The notes under the pieces are model-generated. The model did not search any database, was not told where the DNA came from, and worked only from the letters and a program-made list of their open reading frames with translations. Positions 30,706-42,809 of a stretch of 64,000 nt of DNA are shown one piece after another; position 1 is the first letter of the stretch; each line of letters begins with the position of its first letter. A program made the position numbers and the translations under genes. Source of the DNA: Ditylenchus dipsaci (lineage: Eukaryota > Nematoda > Chromadorea > Rhabditida > Anguinidae); NCBI GenBank assembly GCA_004194705.1, contig SADC01000466.1:1-64000 (forward strand), read 5' to 3'.

Positions 30706-31404
30706 GCAGATGCTACTTTAGTCAAAAACTCCTAACAACAATCAAATAAATGACGTTTTTGTAGTAAAAAATGTTTTACAAAACATGTTTTCACAGGATC
30801 GATCACCAAAAATTTCAGTAAAAAAATGACCCGAAACATTTTCCGTAAGATCGGATGGATTCTTAAAATTTTTCGGGAAAACATCCATTACCTTCTTGAC
30901 CGTTTCTTCTTTTTAGCAAAAGGCACTAGCAAATTACAGGTGAAAAAATTTTAAGCAAAAAAGTCTAAAAATATCCGTCTTTTTGTCTAATCCTGTGCGA
31001 AAATGATCATAATTCTGAAAAATAGCATTTTGATCAGGGCTCGCAATAGACCTTCAAAAAAGATTTGTTTTTTTGAGACCCCAACTTATTTGGCTCTCTC
31101 CTGGTTCGTCCCAAATTGTTTCCGCCAAAAATCGTTATAGCCAAAAAAGTTACATTTTTAATTAATTAATTTTGCTACATATGGTTTTTCTAACTAATTT
31201 TGTGGATATTCTTATTTACAAGTTTATACTCAAATTGATGCTAGAGAGCAGGGCTACATTTTGCTTATAAGGGTGTGTTTGTTTGCAATATTTGCTTAAA
31301 AAACTGGCTGTATTGGCTGTAACGATTTTTGACGTACACAATTTGAGACGAAACAGAAGAGAGCCACTTATTTTTGAGTTTTTTAGTCAAAATGGTTATT
31401 TTTC
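30706..31404. other. No gene seen
   Basis: AT-rich DNA without exons or repeats that I can identify. Confidence 0.4.
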
Positions 31405-31534
31405 GATTCAAAATGTCCTTTTTCTAAAAAAAATCTGAGAGCTCTGATTTTTGATGTTTTTATTCTATCATTTTTTAAAGTGACGCAAAGAGCTGAACTT
31501 TTTCACTCACACCAATCCTATTTTTGTTGCAGAT

Positions 31535-31995
31535 ATAGCGCTGAATTGGAACTGCAGAATAAATTGGAAGTCAACGACATTTTGGCCGAAAATGCTCCTT
31601 TATTAGCTAACGGGATCTGCATCTTCAACTAATTTTGAGACCTATTATGTAAATGACAATAATCATGTGCCATATGTCTGTAAAGTTGTATGATAGTTAA
31701 AAAGGACCAAGAAATTGGAAGGAAAAAACATTTGTCTGCCAGGAGTGGTGGTTTCAACCACGTTTTGTCTTTTGTCTTTCCATCAATAATTCCTTCTTTA
31801 TTTTCTTATGATTATCTGGTGTGTTGATTTGCAATAAAGATGATTCTGCGCTTCAATATTTGTTTGCTAAATGGTTTTGATAATACTCGCAGGTTTTTCG
31901 GATCTTCGGCAAAGTTATTGACTTCAGCCAGAACTGAATTTGTTAAACAATTGGAAGGCGAGCTGCAGGAAATTAAAGTAATTATTTCCCCTTAG
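31535..31995 (+). pseudogene. Second copy of the two-exon gene fragment
   Basis: After the acceptor TTGTTGCAG the exon encodes YSAELELQNKLEVNDILAEN and then APLLANGICIFN with a stop. The copy at 8133-8606 reads on at that point because it has one more G. The exon from 31893 encodes FGSSAKLLTSARTEFVKQLE and ends GELQEIKVIISP at 31995. The protein is not recognised. One or both copies may be nonfunctional, or the G-run difference may be a sequencing error. Confidence 0.5.
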
Positions 31996-32322
31996 AATTT
32001 TTCAAAAATATGAAAATTGGAAAATAAATTTTGTAGCTGGTTAAAAAAAATTGTTCACTACACTAATACAGTTTTTCTAATCAACACACTCGACCCTGGT
32101 TAAAACGCCTAGAAAATGTTCAAAAAAAAGAGGCAGACCAAGGCATGCTTTTTCGAATTTTGTCTAGAGGAAAACGAGTGGGACACTTTTTCATACACTA
32201 GGAAAAATTATTGAGCTGTTTTGACGAACGGCTGAGTCTTAGCACAAGCCAAAAACAACAATACGGGGCAAAGGAGATAAGGACATATAATGTTGAAAAA
32301 GATTTTAGCAATAAATAAATTG

Positions 32323-32795
32323 GGCGCTACTAGAATATATCCCGCCCAAAAAACGCTACTGGAATATACCCCACCCAGTTATTTAGGCTTAGGCCCGTAG
32401 GCTTGGACGACCTGCGACTCGCTACAAATTTTGACTCGCTACTGCGACTCGCTACAATTGCGACTCGCTACAGATTGAATTTTTTATTGTTATGTGGGTA
32501 CAGATTGTTGTACCAGACCAATTGTTGGCCGCTTCGCGGGGAACATGTAGTACATGTTTTTGGGTGAAATGGACAAAAAAGTTAAAGTGTAGCGAGTCGC
32601 AAAAAGTGTAGCGAGTCAAAATTGTAGCGAGTCGAAGTTTTACCGTAGGCTTAGGCTAAGGCCTGGCCATTACTAACAAGGCCTTTCAGACAACTTTTTT
32701 TTTTTCAAAAACGGTGATTTTAGGTACCTTCCGAAAATTATTGGGGAGAGTATATTCCAGTAGCTTTTTCAAGAGGGTTATATTCTAGTAGCGTC
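32323..32795. mobile_element. CGCTACTAGAATATA element, private to the right arm
   Basis: Ends GGCGCTACTAGAATATATCC and GACGCTACTAGAATATAACC each lead to a second partial unit (CGCTACTGGAATATACCCC; TATATTCCAGTAGC). The flanks are ATAAATTG and ACAAATTG. The other arm has the uninterrupted site, which confirms the insertion. Confidence 0.75.
32405..32644. mobile_element. Nested element with GCGACTCGCTACA arrays
   Basis: Three or four units of TGCGACTCGCTACA at about 32420-32475 face inverse units at 32588-32635. The ends GGACGACCTGCGACTCGC and GGTAAAACTTCGACTCGC are flanked by GTAGGCTT (32397-32404, 32645-32652). It is nested in 32323-32795. A 240-bp, probably MULE-like, nonautonomous element. 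Confidence 0.7.
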
Positions 32796-33162
32796 ACAAA
32801 TTGAATGTGGTCAACTGGTAATTTTAAGACGTTCTTGAAAAATCGTCTTAAAAAAATCTATAAAAATAGTCACAAGTTTGAGCATTGATAGAAAAAAAAC
32901 ATTTTGTATTTTATATATACCCAGGGTTCTCATCTGTACTTTATTCAAAGACTTGTATTTTATTTCGAACTACAAATCTTTAGAATTTTTGAAATTTCAG
33001 GTCAAAATATTTATTTTCGGTGATCGAAAGTTAACAAGCACTGAACAAAATCGCACCTTTTGCCGAAAATGACCAAATTGTACTTTATTTGATCACATGT
33101 ACTTCATTTCGAAATTTTGAGATGAGAAACCTGTATAATATCTCAAAATGCAAAATCAATCC

Positions 33163-34840
33163 ACTTTCCACCTTTACTATGACGCTGCTTGATATGTGGG
33201 AACACTCACTTTTTAGGTCACTTTTTGAAAACTTTGATTTTCAAAGTTGTGTCCTTACTTAGGAAACTGGGTAAAGGCTCGCGATTGCGCTAATAAAAAT
33301 CGGGGGTCGGTTAGCGAAAAAAATTTTTCTGGTCAAAAAAAAATTTCGAAAATTTCTCATCAAGGAAAACTTTTTTTGGTGCGAGAAAAAAGTTCGTGTC
33401 CCACCAAATGACTTTGTGTGCTGGAATGTGGCGCGTCGAACAAAAAAAGTTTGGTCAAAAATAGTCGATCCCCATGGAGCGATTTTATTTTTGGTGGAGG
33501 TACTAAAAACCGAAAATCGGAAAATCTTCGATTTCAAAAAAATTCAAATTTTGTCTCGAGAGGAAATCAAAATTTTGACCCAAAGCAATGGTTTTAAGAG
33601 TAGTTTCATAGTAAATCGACCATGCTGAGCACGAATCCGGTGTTAAAATTACGGGTTGTTAATAAAAAACTTTTGGTTCAAAATTATTTTCAGGTGGTCA
33701 AGTAGCGGCTGAGCCGCCACTCAGTTCCAAGTAGCGGCTCAGCCGCTACTCAAGTAGCGGCTCAGCCGCTACTCAAGTAGCGGCTCAGCCGCTACTCATG
33801 GTTGGTATGACAGATTTCTGATCTGTCATACCAACACTCAACCCCATAGCTGAGTAGCGGCTGAGCCGCTACTCAAGTAGCGTCTAAGCCGCTACTCAGT
33901 TCCAAACTAGCGGCTCAGCCGCTTATTCAGTACTATTGGTTGCCGCTACTTGAGTAGTGGCTGAGCCGCTACTCAATTACTGAGTAGCGGCTAAGCCGTT
34001 ACTCTGGTATTGGTTCGGGCCAGTACTGATAAGTGATACCTGAGTGATGATTCTCGGGCAGTACACAGGTGGGGGCTGAGCGCCATCGGCGCAGCGTGCC
34101 TTCTAGTCTCCTTTACTATAGCGCTGCTTTCTCTGTTTGAAACACTCACTTTTTAGGTCACTTCCGGGCACTTTTAATTTTTCGAAGTTATGTCCTCACT
34201 TAGGAAACCGGGTGGAAGGCTCGCGATTGCGCTAATAAAAATCGGGGTTGGTTAGCGAAAAAAATTTTTCTGGTCAAAAAAATATTTTGGAAAATTACTC
34301 ATCAAGGAAAACTTTTTTTGGTGCGAAAAAAATTCGTGTCCAACAATGACTTTGTGCGCTAGAATGTGGCGCGTCGAACAAAAAAAAGTTGGGTCAAAAA
34401 TAGTCGATCCCCATGGAGCGATTTTATTTTTGGTGGGGTCAATAAAAACCGAAAAATCGGAAAATATTCGATTTCAAAAAATTCAAATTTTGTCTCGAGA
34501 GAATTCGAAATTTTGGTCTAAAGTACTGGTTTTAAGAGTAGTTTTTTATAGTAAATCGACCATGCTGAGTACGAATCCGGTGTAGAATAATGGGTTTTGT
34601 TGATAAAAAAAAGTTTGGTCGAAAATTTTTTTCCTGTGGTCAAGTAGCGCTGAGCCGCTACTCAGTTCCAAACAAGCGGCTCAGCCGCTACTCCTGGTTG
34701 GATGACAGATTTCTGATCTGTCATACCAGCAATGAACCCCATAGCTGAGTAGCGGCTGAGCCGCTACTCATATGCCAGACAAGCGGCTCAGACGCTACTC
34801 AAGTAGCGTCTGAGCCGCTACTCTGGCATATGACTAGCGG
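33163..34840. repeat. Tandem duplication of a ~940 bp unit ending in AGTAGCGGCTGAGCCGCTACT palindromes
   Basis: The block from about 33163 (TTTACTATGACGCTGCTT, then CACTCACTTTTTAGGTCACT and GCTCGCGATTGCGCTAATAA) is repeated directly from about 34110. Both end in clusters of the palindrome AGTAGCGGCTGAGCCGCTACT (33700-33990 and 34640-34840). Each copy also has GACAGATTTCTGATCTGTC. A further copy may be hidden in the gap that follows. Confidence 0.8.
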
Positions 34841-34857
34841 NNNNNNNNNNNNNNNNN
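34841..34857. other. Assembly gap (17 N)
   Basis: The only undetermined bases in the window. It falls inside a palindromic tandem repeat, so the true length is probably not 17 bases. Confidence 0.99.
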
Positions 34858-37800
34858 GGGCAGCAATTAATACAAATCAGACTTTAGAAAAGAATGATAC
34901 ATGGTGTATGCGTATTGTAACTTTTATCGGTAGATCTCATAGAAAGTCATCGTAATCTCACCCTATACAGTAGGTGAGAGTGCGAGAATTCAATACGAAT
35001 CTCTATTACGGAATATCGATGACTTTGTAGCTGGTTAATTCGTGTTTATTGGACAAGTTAGAAAAATTGGACATTGGGTATTAGCTATTTATGAGTTTAA
35101 TGATTGCATCAAGTATTACGATTCATTCGCAAATCCTTTTGGATCAAATGTCAAGCAGAATAATTTGTCAGCAGTATATGATCTGAATCGAAATGAGGGA
35201 CGAACATGACTTTTGAAAAAAAATGAAATATCCTCACAGCAAATGAATATGCAAACAGACGGATACAACTGCGGTTTTCATGTTTGCAAAAATTCGGAAA
35301 GGTATTTAACAAATAATGGTGTTGTTTTCATCCTGAATTCTAATATCTCCATTGAAAGCGGAAAATACTGAATAAACTACTCAACTTGTAAACGACCGTG
35401 AGGTTGTTAATATTTATATCCTTTTCTCAAAAAAACGGAAAACACCAGACAGAGATTTATTAATCAAAGAAATCATACCAGAAATGATTTTAAAAAAGTA
35501 CAAAATGAAAATGCGTCTACTGTCAGCACTAAGAAAAGAGCAAAATGACTTCCGACGAAAGAAAAAACTAATACGAATCTCACCAAAGAAGAAAGACAAT
35601 AAATGAACATGACAATACAAAAGACAAAGAAAAAAATACTAGGGCTAAGAAAAATAAAACGCGAGTCACTAATCCAGATCGAAAAGAAATAGAAAAAATA
35701 AAGCAACAAATTCAGAACAGAATGAAAAAAATTAAAAAAGGGAAATATTGCGCTTGGTTGCTATGGATTTAAAAGATGTTGAATCATACTTACTTAGTCA
35801 TTTCACTACGTCATTGCATTTCAAGGCATTGGATTTCAGAGGAAGAAAAGGTTACTGGAAAAATACATTTATGATTGCTGTATCATGGAAGCTTAACACG
35901 AACCAGATCAAAATTAATTATCCTCAATTGTTAAAAGATGTTCAAGAAGAATATGAGCTCAAAAAAAGAATTTCTTTCCAACATTAGAATTTAAAAACTG
36001 TTTTGCATTTGCATCACTAGTTCGATGAAGTATAAACACAGACAAAGGTCCAACTTGCTTCAGAATATCAGCCAATTATATCATAACATGAACATGCAGC
36101 TAAACCAGATGAAAGGACACCAACCAACAAATGAACAACTTTTTTGTATTGATACAAGTAAATCTCTGGAGAGAAGAAAAGACTAGCAATGAAGACTAGC
36201 AATGAACTAGCAATGAAGTGGCTGCAGTTTTTATTTGTGATGGCGGTGGCCAGTATCCACAATCAAACATTGTAGTTCATGACAGAGGAAAAAAGATAAA
36301 GAATCTGAAGGGATTGACACGAATATAGAAGCTCTTATGTATCCAATGATTTATCCACATGGCGACAAGGATGGAGCATTCACATAAGAGAAATAATAGA
36401 AAAAAGTTAATCATGTGTGACTACGTAGCTCAAGAATGTTATTAGGACAGTGAATTCAATTGTGTTGCTTTATGATGCTAAACTGTTTCAGCAATGGTCG
36501 TAGATCAGTACGGTAGAATTGAATGCGATAGATGAGACTATGTTAGAAGAAATCAGAAAAACTTGAAGCAAGTAGTTACAATGATTAAATGACTTTATGA
36601 TAAATAAAGCTGAGCAGATAAATGCTGAAAGTTGAGACCAAATAGTTCTGCCATCAAGTTATTATGGATCACAAGAAATTGGCAATGATTTTTCAGGATT
36701 TAATGTGCATTGTGGCAAAGTATGAAAGACAGATTGTTTATAACAATGACAATGCAAGCCAAACCATAGAGATATAATAAAATGCTTGGAACCAGGAAGA
36801 AAGTGGAAGACAGACGAGACTATAGTAGCTCGAGTATTCGATTTACAAAAAAAGCTTTTTATGAAAATCAAAACAGAGCTATATTCGGCAAAGTGTAGCC
36901 CATATGCAGTGGTTGAGTTTCAAAAAAGGGGCTTACCTCACATGCATTTGTGATTACACGGCAAAGACGACAAATGGAAAATTCTGACTACGTAGAGGAG
37001 TTTATTTCGCAGAAATACAACAAAGAAAAAGGACCTGTTTTGTATGAAATAGTCACTACAGAATGATGCATGACCATGGTGAGACTTGAATCCGAACTGC
37101 CCTTGCATGATCAACAAAAAATGTTCAAAAAAATTCCCAAAAAAGTTTAGAGAGACAACGACAATCACATAAATGGTTCAGCGAAGTACAAAGAAGAAAC
37201 AACGGAAAAGTATTTTTGTGAAGGGTCACAAACTTGATAAACAGGCATGTAGTACCTTACGATGCATATCTTTTGAAAAGGTTCAACTGCCACATTAAAC
37301 GTAGAAAAAGTTTTTGACATTAAATCGATAAAGTATCTTCACAAATATATCTACAAGGGCTACGATGCTGCTTCTATAGATATGTTTGAAATGGATCAAA
37401 CACAAAAGATTAATTACGATGAGGTTAAGCAGCATTTAGAAGCAAGGTATATCAGTCAGTAGAATCTTGCCGGAGAATGAAGAAAACCACTTCAAGAAAA
37501 GTCATACAGTTGAGAATTACCAGTGCATTTAGAAAACGAGCAAGTGCTTTATTTCGACGAAGATGAAAAAACAACTATTCAGCGTGCAATGAATAAGGAT
37601 ACAAGCTCACGGCGTTTTTCAAGTACAACAAGCAAAATCCAACTGAAAAGTTCAAATACAGAGAAATGCCTGAAAACTTCACTTGGACAGTGAAAATCTG
37701 AATGGAAACAACGAAAACGGAATTTTAACGCAATCGGAGAATGTACACTATGAGTTCTTCCGAACCAAAATTAATACCATCTAAGGTTGCTTTTACTTCA

Positions 37801-38854
37801 CCATGAAGGACCGGAAAGTTTACAATGGTGTAAAGGAAAAAAAAACATATAAAGGCATCAAAATGAAACTTTTGCTGAAGCTTGCTTGGCAAGAGGGTTG
37901 ATTCAAAATGATGACGAATGGAAACACTGTTTAGAAGAAGAAACTGGTCAAGTTTCCGAGAAAACTTAGAGAATTGTTTGTAACCATATTGGGGCATTGT
38001 AATCCAGTAGAACCTCAGAAACTTTGGAAAGAAGTTGCATTCCTCTGTCGGAAGATATGCTCCAACAGTATGAAGAGACGGAATCATTAAGAGAGGATAT
38101 TTCGAAATAGTGAAACTTTTAAACGAGCAAGAAAAGATATCAAAAAAGCTTCGAAAAATAATGAAGAATAACATGCCTTTTGGCGGAAAAAATCATGTTG
38201 TTGGGAGGAGAGTTCAGACAAGTGCTTCCAATTCAAGAGTACGCCAACCTGGTTAACCTTTCTGTAAAAACATCAAAGCTATGGAATAACTTGATGTGGA
38301 TGAAACTGATGAAAAAGTGATGAGCATGCTACCAGGAGAATCAAAATTATACACAAGCATAGATACGGCTGAAAGTCATGGAACTGAATCCATACAACCA
38401 GAGACATTAAATGCGATCCGAATACCAGCATTACCAAAGCACATCTTGACATTAAAAAGAAATGCAATAGTAATGGTTATGAGAAATCTGAACGTGGATA
38501 AAGGAATTTGCAATGGAACAAGACTGCAGATTTTGGGAACCAAAGAGCATGTGCTTAGATGTTTGGTTATTTCAGATAATGATGATGAAAACAGCGAGGA
38601 AGTTTTTTATACCAAGAATTACCCTTATTGACGACAAAAAACATCTGTTCCAATTAAAAAGGCATCAGTTTCCCATAAAAATAGCTCTTTCTATGACGAT
38701 TGATAAGTCTCAGGGTCAAACCTTTGACTATATGAGATTAGACCTTTGCCAAGAAGTTTTCAATCATGGTCAGCTATATGTCGGAGTTTCAAGAGCAAGA
38801 TCATGGGATTGCATTAAAATAAAACTCGCAGAGTCTAAAAAAGAAGAAAATTGA
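34858..38854 (+). pseudogene. Decayed Helitron: ULP1-like domain, Rep and helicase C-terminus
   Basis: In order on the plus strand: a C48-like protease region, GHWVLAIYEFNDCIKYYDSF then MQTDGYNCGFHVCKNSE (about 35045-35300); a Helitron N-terminal region, HFKALDFRGRKGYWKNTF and KIKINYPQLLKDV (35800-35960), DIEALMYP-like MYPMIYPHGDKDG (about 36340-36380), FQKRGLPHMHL with an HxH Rep motif (about 36920-36955) and SIKYLHKYIYKGYDAA (about 37325-37370); and the C-terminus of a PIF1-like helicase, VMRNLNVDKGICNGTRLQIL and MTIDKSQGQTFDYMRLDL, then FNHGQLYVGVSRARSWDCIK (38296-38854). Many stops and shifts break the frames. The front half of the helicase (Walker A, B) is missing between about 37500 and 38290. 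The element is a rolling-circle transposon relic, not functional as shown. Confidence 0.88.
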
Positions 38855-39214
38855 CTCGGAACGTAGTTTTCAAAGAAATATTGTGAAAGAGGTAACAGAT
38901 GACTGAAAAGTCCATTGATTTTATTTATTAATGGAAGTGACTGAAAAAGAATTAAAAATATGTTCTTCAGCAAAAGATCTTGCCGAGCTTTTGCATTTGG
39001 TTTTCAGTACGTTGCACTCACAATTTCATGTTTTAGATACGCTCACAATAAAAAAATTTTTAGTCTGTCCTTCTTCTTGCCGTCTCGAGGGAATTGGTCT
39101 GAGATTCAAGCTGATGAACCTGAATGGTGGTCAATCTCTAAATTTTTCGTGCTTCAATTATGAGAAAGGTGAAGAATCTACAGTACTTTCGTGATTTAGT
39201 AGTGTAATGATCAC
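38855..39214. other. Helitron 3' flank, no gene called
   Basis: A plus-strand open stretch 38931-39191 (MEVTEKELKICSSAKDLAEL...) follows the helicase end. I recognise no domain. I did not find a convincing CTRR-type Helitron 3' end. Confidence 0.35.
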
Positions 39215-39815
39215 TTTCAGTGCTTCGTGCTCTTATCAAGTTTTAATGACTCGCTAAGTTGAGTAGGGGCTAAGTTGAGTTTAGTGATTCGTTCTTTGAT
39301 CAAGTATCGCTGACTCTGCTGAGATGCTCGAAAGAGATGAGGGCAATATCTGTTTTAGAGGTAAATAATTTATTATTCTCCAGTGATTTGTTTGTGTATT
39401 GATTGCTTTTAGTAGCTTGCGCTTTCTTCAAGTATTGGTAGCTCTGCTTAAAGGCTCAAGAAGGGTGATAGGCGTGGTGAGAATATCGGTCGGGAGAAGG
39501 TAAAGAATCGTTAATTCTTCTGTGCTTTGGTTATGTATCGATTGCTTTAGCAGATCATGCTATCATTAAGTATCAGTGACTCTGCTGAGATGCTCAAGAA
39601 AGATGACCCGCGTGGTGGCAATATTTGTTTACGAGCTGAAGAATCTCTAATTCTTTTAAATTCGGTCATGTATTGATTGCTTTTAGTGGTTCGTGATTTC
39701 CTCAATTGTCGGTAACTCTGCTCAAAGGCTCAGGAAGAAACATCTGTTTGCAAGGTAAAAAACTCTAATTCTTTTGTGATTCGGTTGTGTATTGATTGCT
39801 TTTAGTGGATCCATA
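39215..39815. repeat. Tandem repeat of ~130 bp, about 4.5 copies
   Basis: Recurring landmarks in order are TGATTGCTTTTAGTGGTTCG, TCAAGTATCGGTGACTCTGC, TGAGATGCTCAAGAAAGATG, GTGGCAATATCTGTTT and TCTAATTCTTTTGTGATTCG. They start near 39215, 39285, 39405, 39535, 39665 and 39795. The units are diverged. Position just after the helicase suggests subterminal repeats of the Helitron or a satellite seeded by it. Confidence 0.75.
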
Positions 39816-40018
39816 AGTTGGCTGTGTGAATATAGCGAGCCTTACGAAACTTATCGGCAGATCGGATACTGTGCTAAATAAAATAAAGAGATTGTTTGAT
39901 GAAGAGAGCTATTATTAGTTGTGCGTGTATGTGTTTATGTTGAATAAATGTGTATTGATCTCTGATTTTCTTAAACTATCGAAACTGTTTTGGTGGGCTA
40001 AAAATAATGACAAAAAAT

Positions 40019-40814
40019 TAGAGATGAAGAAACGGGACCAGGACGGATTTCAGGACAGGATTTTGTGGTCTGTCCAAGACCAGGATCAGGACCAGGATTA
40101 GAAATTTTAAAAACTAGGATCCTGGTCGGGATCCTGGTCCAAAAACCAGGATTTTCGTTAAATTCCAGAAATCCGGTTTAAAGTGTCAGCAAAATTTTTA
40201 TTGACATTTTTCTACATTCATTACATCCAGTAAACAATGAGAAACTTAATGTCCAGAAATTGCAGAAATCAACACTTTAAAATAACAGATTGTATTCCAA
40301 ATGAATGAATGAAAATACCCGAGTGAAAAATGCAAAGGTAATTTCGATCAAAATTCGTTTCAGTATGACGTTTCGCAAAAATACCATTTACCGTATTTAC
40401 TGTATTAACTACCCACCCTCTATTAACTCCCCACCCTCTAATAAGTTCCCACCCTACGGACCTTATATCTCAGCCTAGAGCGAACATTTCGCAAATCCGT
40501 TTTTTGCGTTTTCTTAGTTGCCGCGAATTTACCTGATTACACTTTTCAGGTTTTGATTGAGCACCCCGAAATCTCGAAATCGACTTCGAAATTTTTCGAT
40601 TTTTTAGAGGTTAAAAAATAACTCCCCATGGGGACTTAATACAGTAAATACGGTATATTTACCAAATTCGACCACCAGGATTGGCCGAAATACCAGGACC
40701 AGGACCAGGATTTTTTAATTTGACCAGGACCAGGACCAGGATTTTGTTTCATTTATAAATTTCGAACAGGACGGACCAGGACCAGGACAGGATCCTGTCC
40801 TGTCTTCATCTCTA
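40019..40814. mobile_element. hAT (Ac-like ends) element with GACCAGGACCAGGA arrays
   Basis: TIR TAGAGATGAAGA, exact 8-bp duplication CAAAAAAT (40011-40018, 40815-40822). Subterminal CCAGGA/TCCTGG repeats lie at about 40034-40150 and 40676-40800 in opposite senses. The TAGRGATGAA-type end resembles Ac-type hAT termini. It holds a nested TACCGTA-family MITE (40389-40655) and no transposase. Confidence 0.85.
40389..40655. mobile_element. TACCGTA-family MITE nested in a hAT element
   Basis: Ends TACCGTATTTACTGTATTAA and TTAATACAGTAAATACGGTA. Internal CCACCCTC repeats and the family core (AATCTCGAAATCGACTTCGA) are present. Confidence 0.75.
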
Positions 40815-40974
40815 CAAAAAATCATGATTTTCATGCCCAGAAATAATCAGAAAAAAAGCTTTTGTAAAATGATATTTCAAAAAAAATTTTTTTTGCTCTC
40901 TAAAAAATTCTTCGGAAACACCAGCAAAAACGAGAGCGGCCCGTAGGGCCGCCAAGCACTAGTTCTCAATAAAG

Positions 40975-41045
40975 AAAAGTCGGTGTAGTGCTTCATATAC
41001 TCATAGACGAGGTTGCTGGTTCGAATCCCGCCAGAATCAGGTCAC
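40975..41045 (+). ncRNA. tRNA-like sequence, probably SINE head or tRNA pseudogene
   Basis: AAGTCGGTGTAGTGCTT resembles an A box. GGTTGCTGGTTCGAATCCCG contains a canonical B box (GGTTCGAATCC). The T stem has a mismatch and I could not fold a full cloverleaf or find an acceptor stem, so it is not called as a functional tRNA. Confidence 0.5.
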
Positions 41046-42540
41046 TTTTTTATAAAGGGGCATATTTTCACATAAAGGAGGCATTTTTTGCCAAAACTAC
41101 GCCTTTTTCTGTTTTGTCTTTTGAGTTATCTGAACAATATTTTAAAACATGTAGGAATACAAAAAGACCAGCTGGACTATAAACTACAAAAATTATTTCC
41201 CATTCAAAAAACTTTTATAATTTAGAAGTATTTTTAGGCAATATTGTATCAAGTGAATGCTTACAACCAGAACTTTCATTTCCAGGCTTCCCAGATGCAG
41301 AATCTCTTTCTTCTTTTGTTGATCTGACTTTAGATATCAAAACTTCTTTGACTTTATTTTTGTATACGTAGGTGTTCCGAACACCTGCGGCTGTATTCTA
41401 GAAAATATTTATTCTTCTAGTGACTTGGATTTCTACATTTCTTGGCTGAATTTTGAAAAAATGTTTGTTATTTCAAGGTCTTATATATATCAAGGGTATA
41501 CTTACTTATTTTTTAGTCAAATCCAACAAAATTGAGTGAGGGTTCGTTATATCAAAGGTTTCATTGTGTCGAGGGTTCGTTATACCGAAGTTCGACTGTA
41601 CACTATATTAAAAGCTATGACATTTTTCGGCTTTCGTTTTATAGCAAAAGTTTGAAGTTACAAATTTTCAGAGTCTTCTATTAACATCAATAAAACCAAA
41701 AACACTATTGATTCTCAGCCAGGTAATACAGAAAATCAAATGTTTAAAAAATTGGCCATAATCTATAAAGTTAATGGTGGATAATTTTTTGTTCTAAAAA
41801 TATTTTAAATATGAATGATCATATCATATAAAATTGATCTTATTTATTTAATTTATTTATTAAAAATTTAAAGAATTCAATTTTTGATTTTCTTAGTTCC
41901 TTGCACTTTTAAAAACGAAAAAACAAACATATTTGTACTTTGTTAATTGATTGACAAACACATCCATGAGTGCATAGTTTAATAGAGCAAGTTTTAATTT
42001 TGGGTTGTTTTTGTTCCTTTTATTTCCCTGTTATGACTAGAAGCGAAACGGACGTTTGTTTTTCCCTTTTACGTCAAACTATCGATAGTTTTTCTTTTCT
42101 ACACGTGCACTTACATCAAATTTGGTCCCTTACAACAAATAAATTTACGAGTCTTTAACCCTTATCATATAAAGCTTTTTTTTAGCAACATATACCTTTG
42201 TCTCTTGTTGATTTTGTTGAATTTTAGAGCACGATAGAAAAAAAATCTCATGGTTCTACATCACACTTATAGGCACGATAGGCCAGCTTACATTAGGGCA
42301 GGTTTAAATATTTTCTTGATCTACAAAAACTAAGAAAAACATCTTTGAGTCCCTCCTAGTAAGCTGGCTTACCCTGTGCCAGCACATCCTAATCGACCTT
42401 TTCTCAATGGTTTTTCCTTTCTCATTTCAGTTTCAGAGTTTTTGCAGGAATTTCTAACCTTTCATAATGATGTTGCTAATCCAACTTTTCATACTGCAAA
42501 AGCTTGTCTGAAATCGCAACATCAATTTCTAAACAAAATA
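41046..42540. other. No gene seen; partial Tigger-like end
   Basis: A one-ended Tigger-like piece (GGTTCGTTATATCAAAGG to ACCGAAGTTCGACTGTA) lies at about 41540-41601. The remaining DNA is AT-rich, with no exon or repeat that I can support. Confidence 0.4.
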
Positions 42541-42544
42541 TGGC

Positions 42545-42750
42545 TCCAAAACTGGGCCGCCATCTCAAAATTTAAAAAAAGGAGATTTGGTCAAAAAAAA
42601 GGACTTTAAAGTAAAAAGTGCATTTTATCTAGCGCTTATTGCCATTTTGAAGCGAAAAAAAATTTGACTAAAACTTCAAAATTTAAAAAAATTTGTGGTC
42701 CAAAAAATACAAACTTTTTAAAAAGGACATATGGCAGTTCTGCTCTAAAA
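42545..42750. mobile_element. Degenerate copy of the CAGGGCTGCCAT hAT-like MITE
   Basis: CCGCCATCTCAAAATTTAAA on the left faces GGACATATGGCAGTTCTG on the right. The interior matches 55177-55387, including TGCATTTTATCTAG(C/T)GCTTATTG. The termini are eroded. Confidence 0.6.
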
Positions 42751-42809
42751 CCATATTTATAAAACACAAAGCGTGGATAAATCTTTTTGTACCGAGACTA
42801 TCTTCTTAA

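Larger units (their letters stand above)
31405..33160. repeat. Right arm of the large inverted duplication
   Basis: Reverse-complement partner of 6440-8780. It contains the same two-exon fragment (31535-31995), the same TA-flanked MITE (about 32922-33136) and a private insertion at 32323-32795 whose empty site is seen near 7125. The two arms lie about 23 kb apart and enclose the dUTPase-like, secreted and BTB-BACK genes. Confidence 0.85.

Noticed and set aside
6440..33160. Interpretation as one 26.7 kb Maverick/Polinton-type transposon with long TIRs
   Set aside because: No DNA polymerase B, integrase, packaging ATPase or capsid genes lie between the arms, and the enclosed genes are ordinary spliced host genes.
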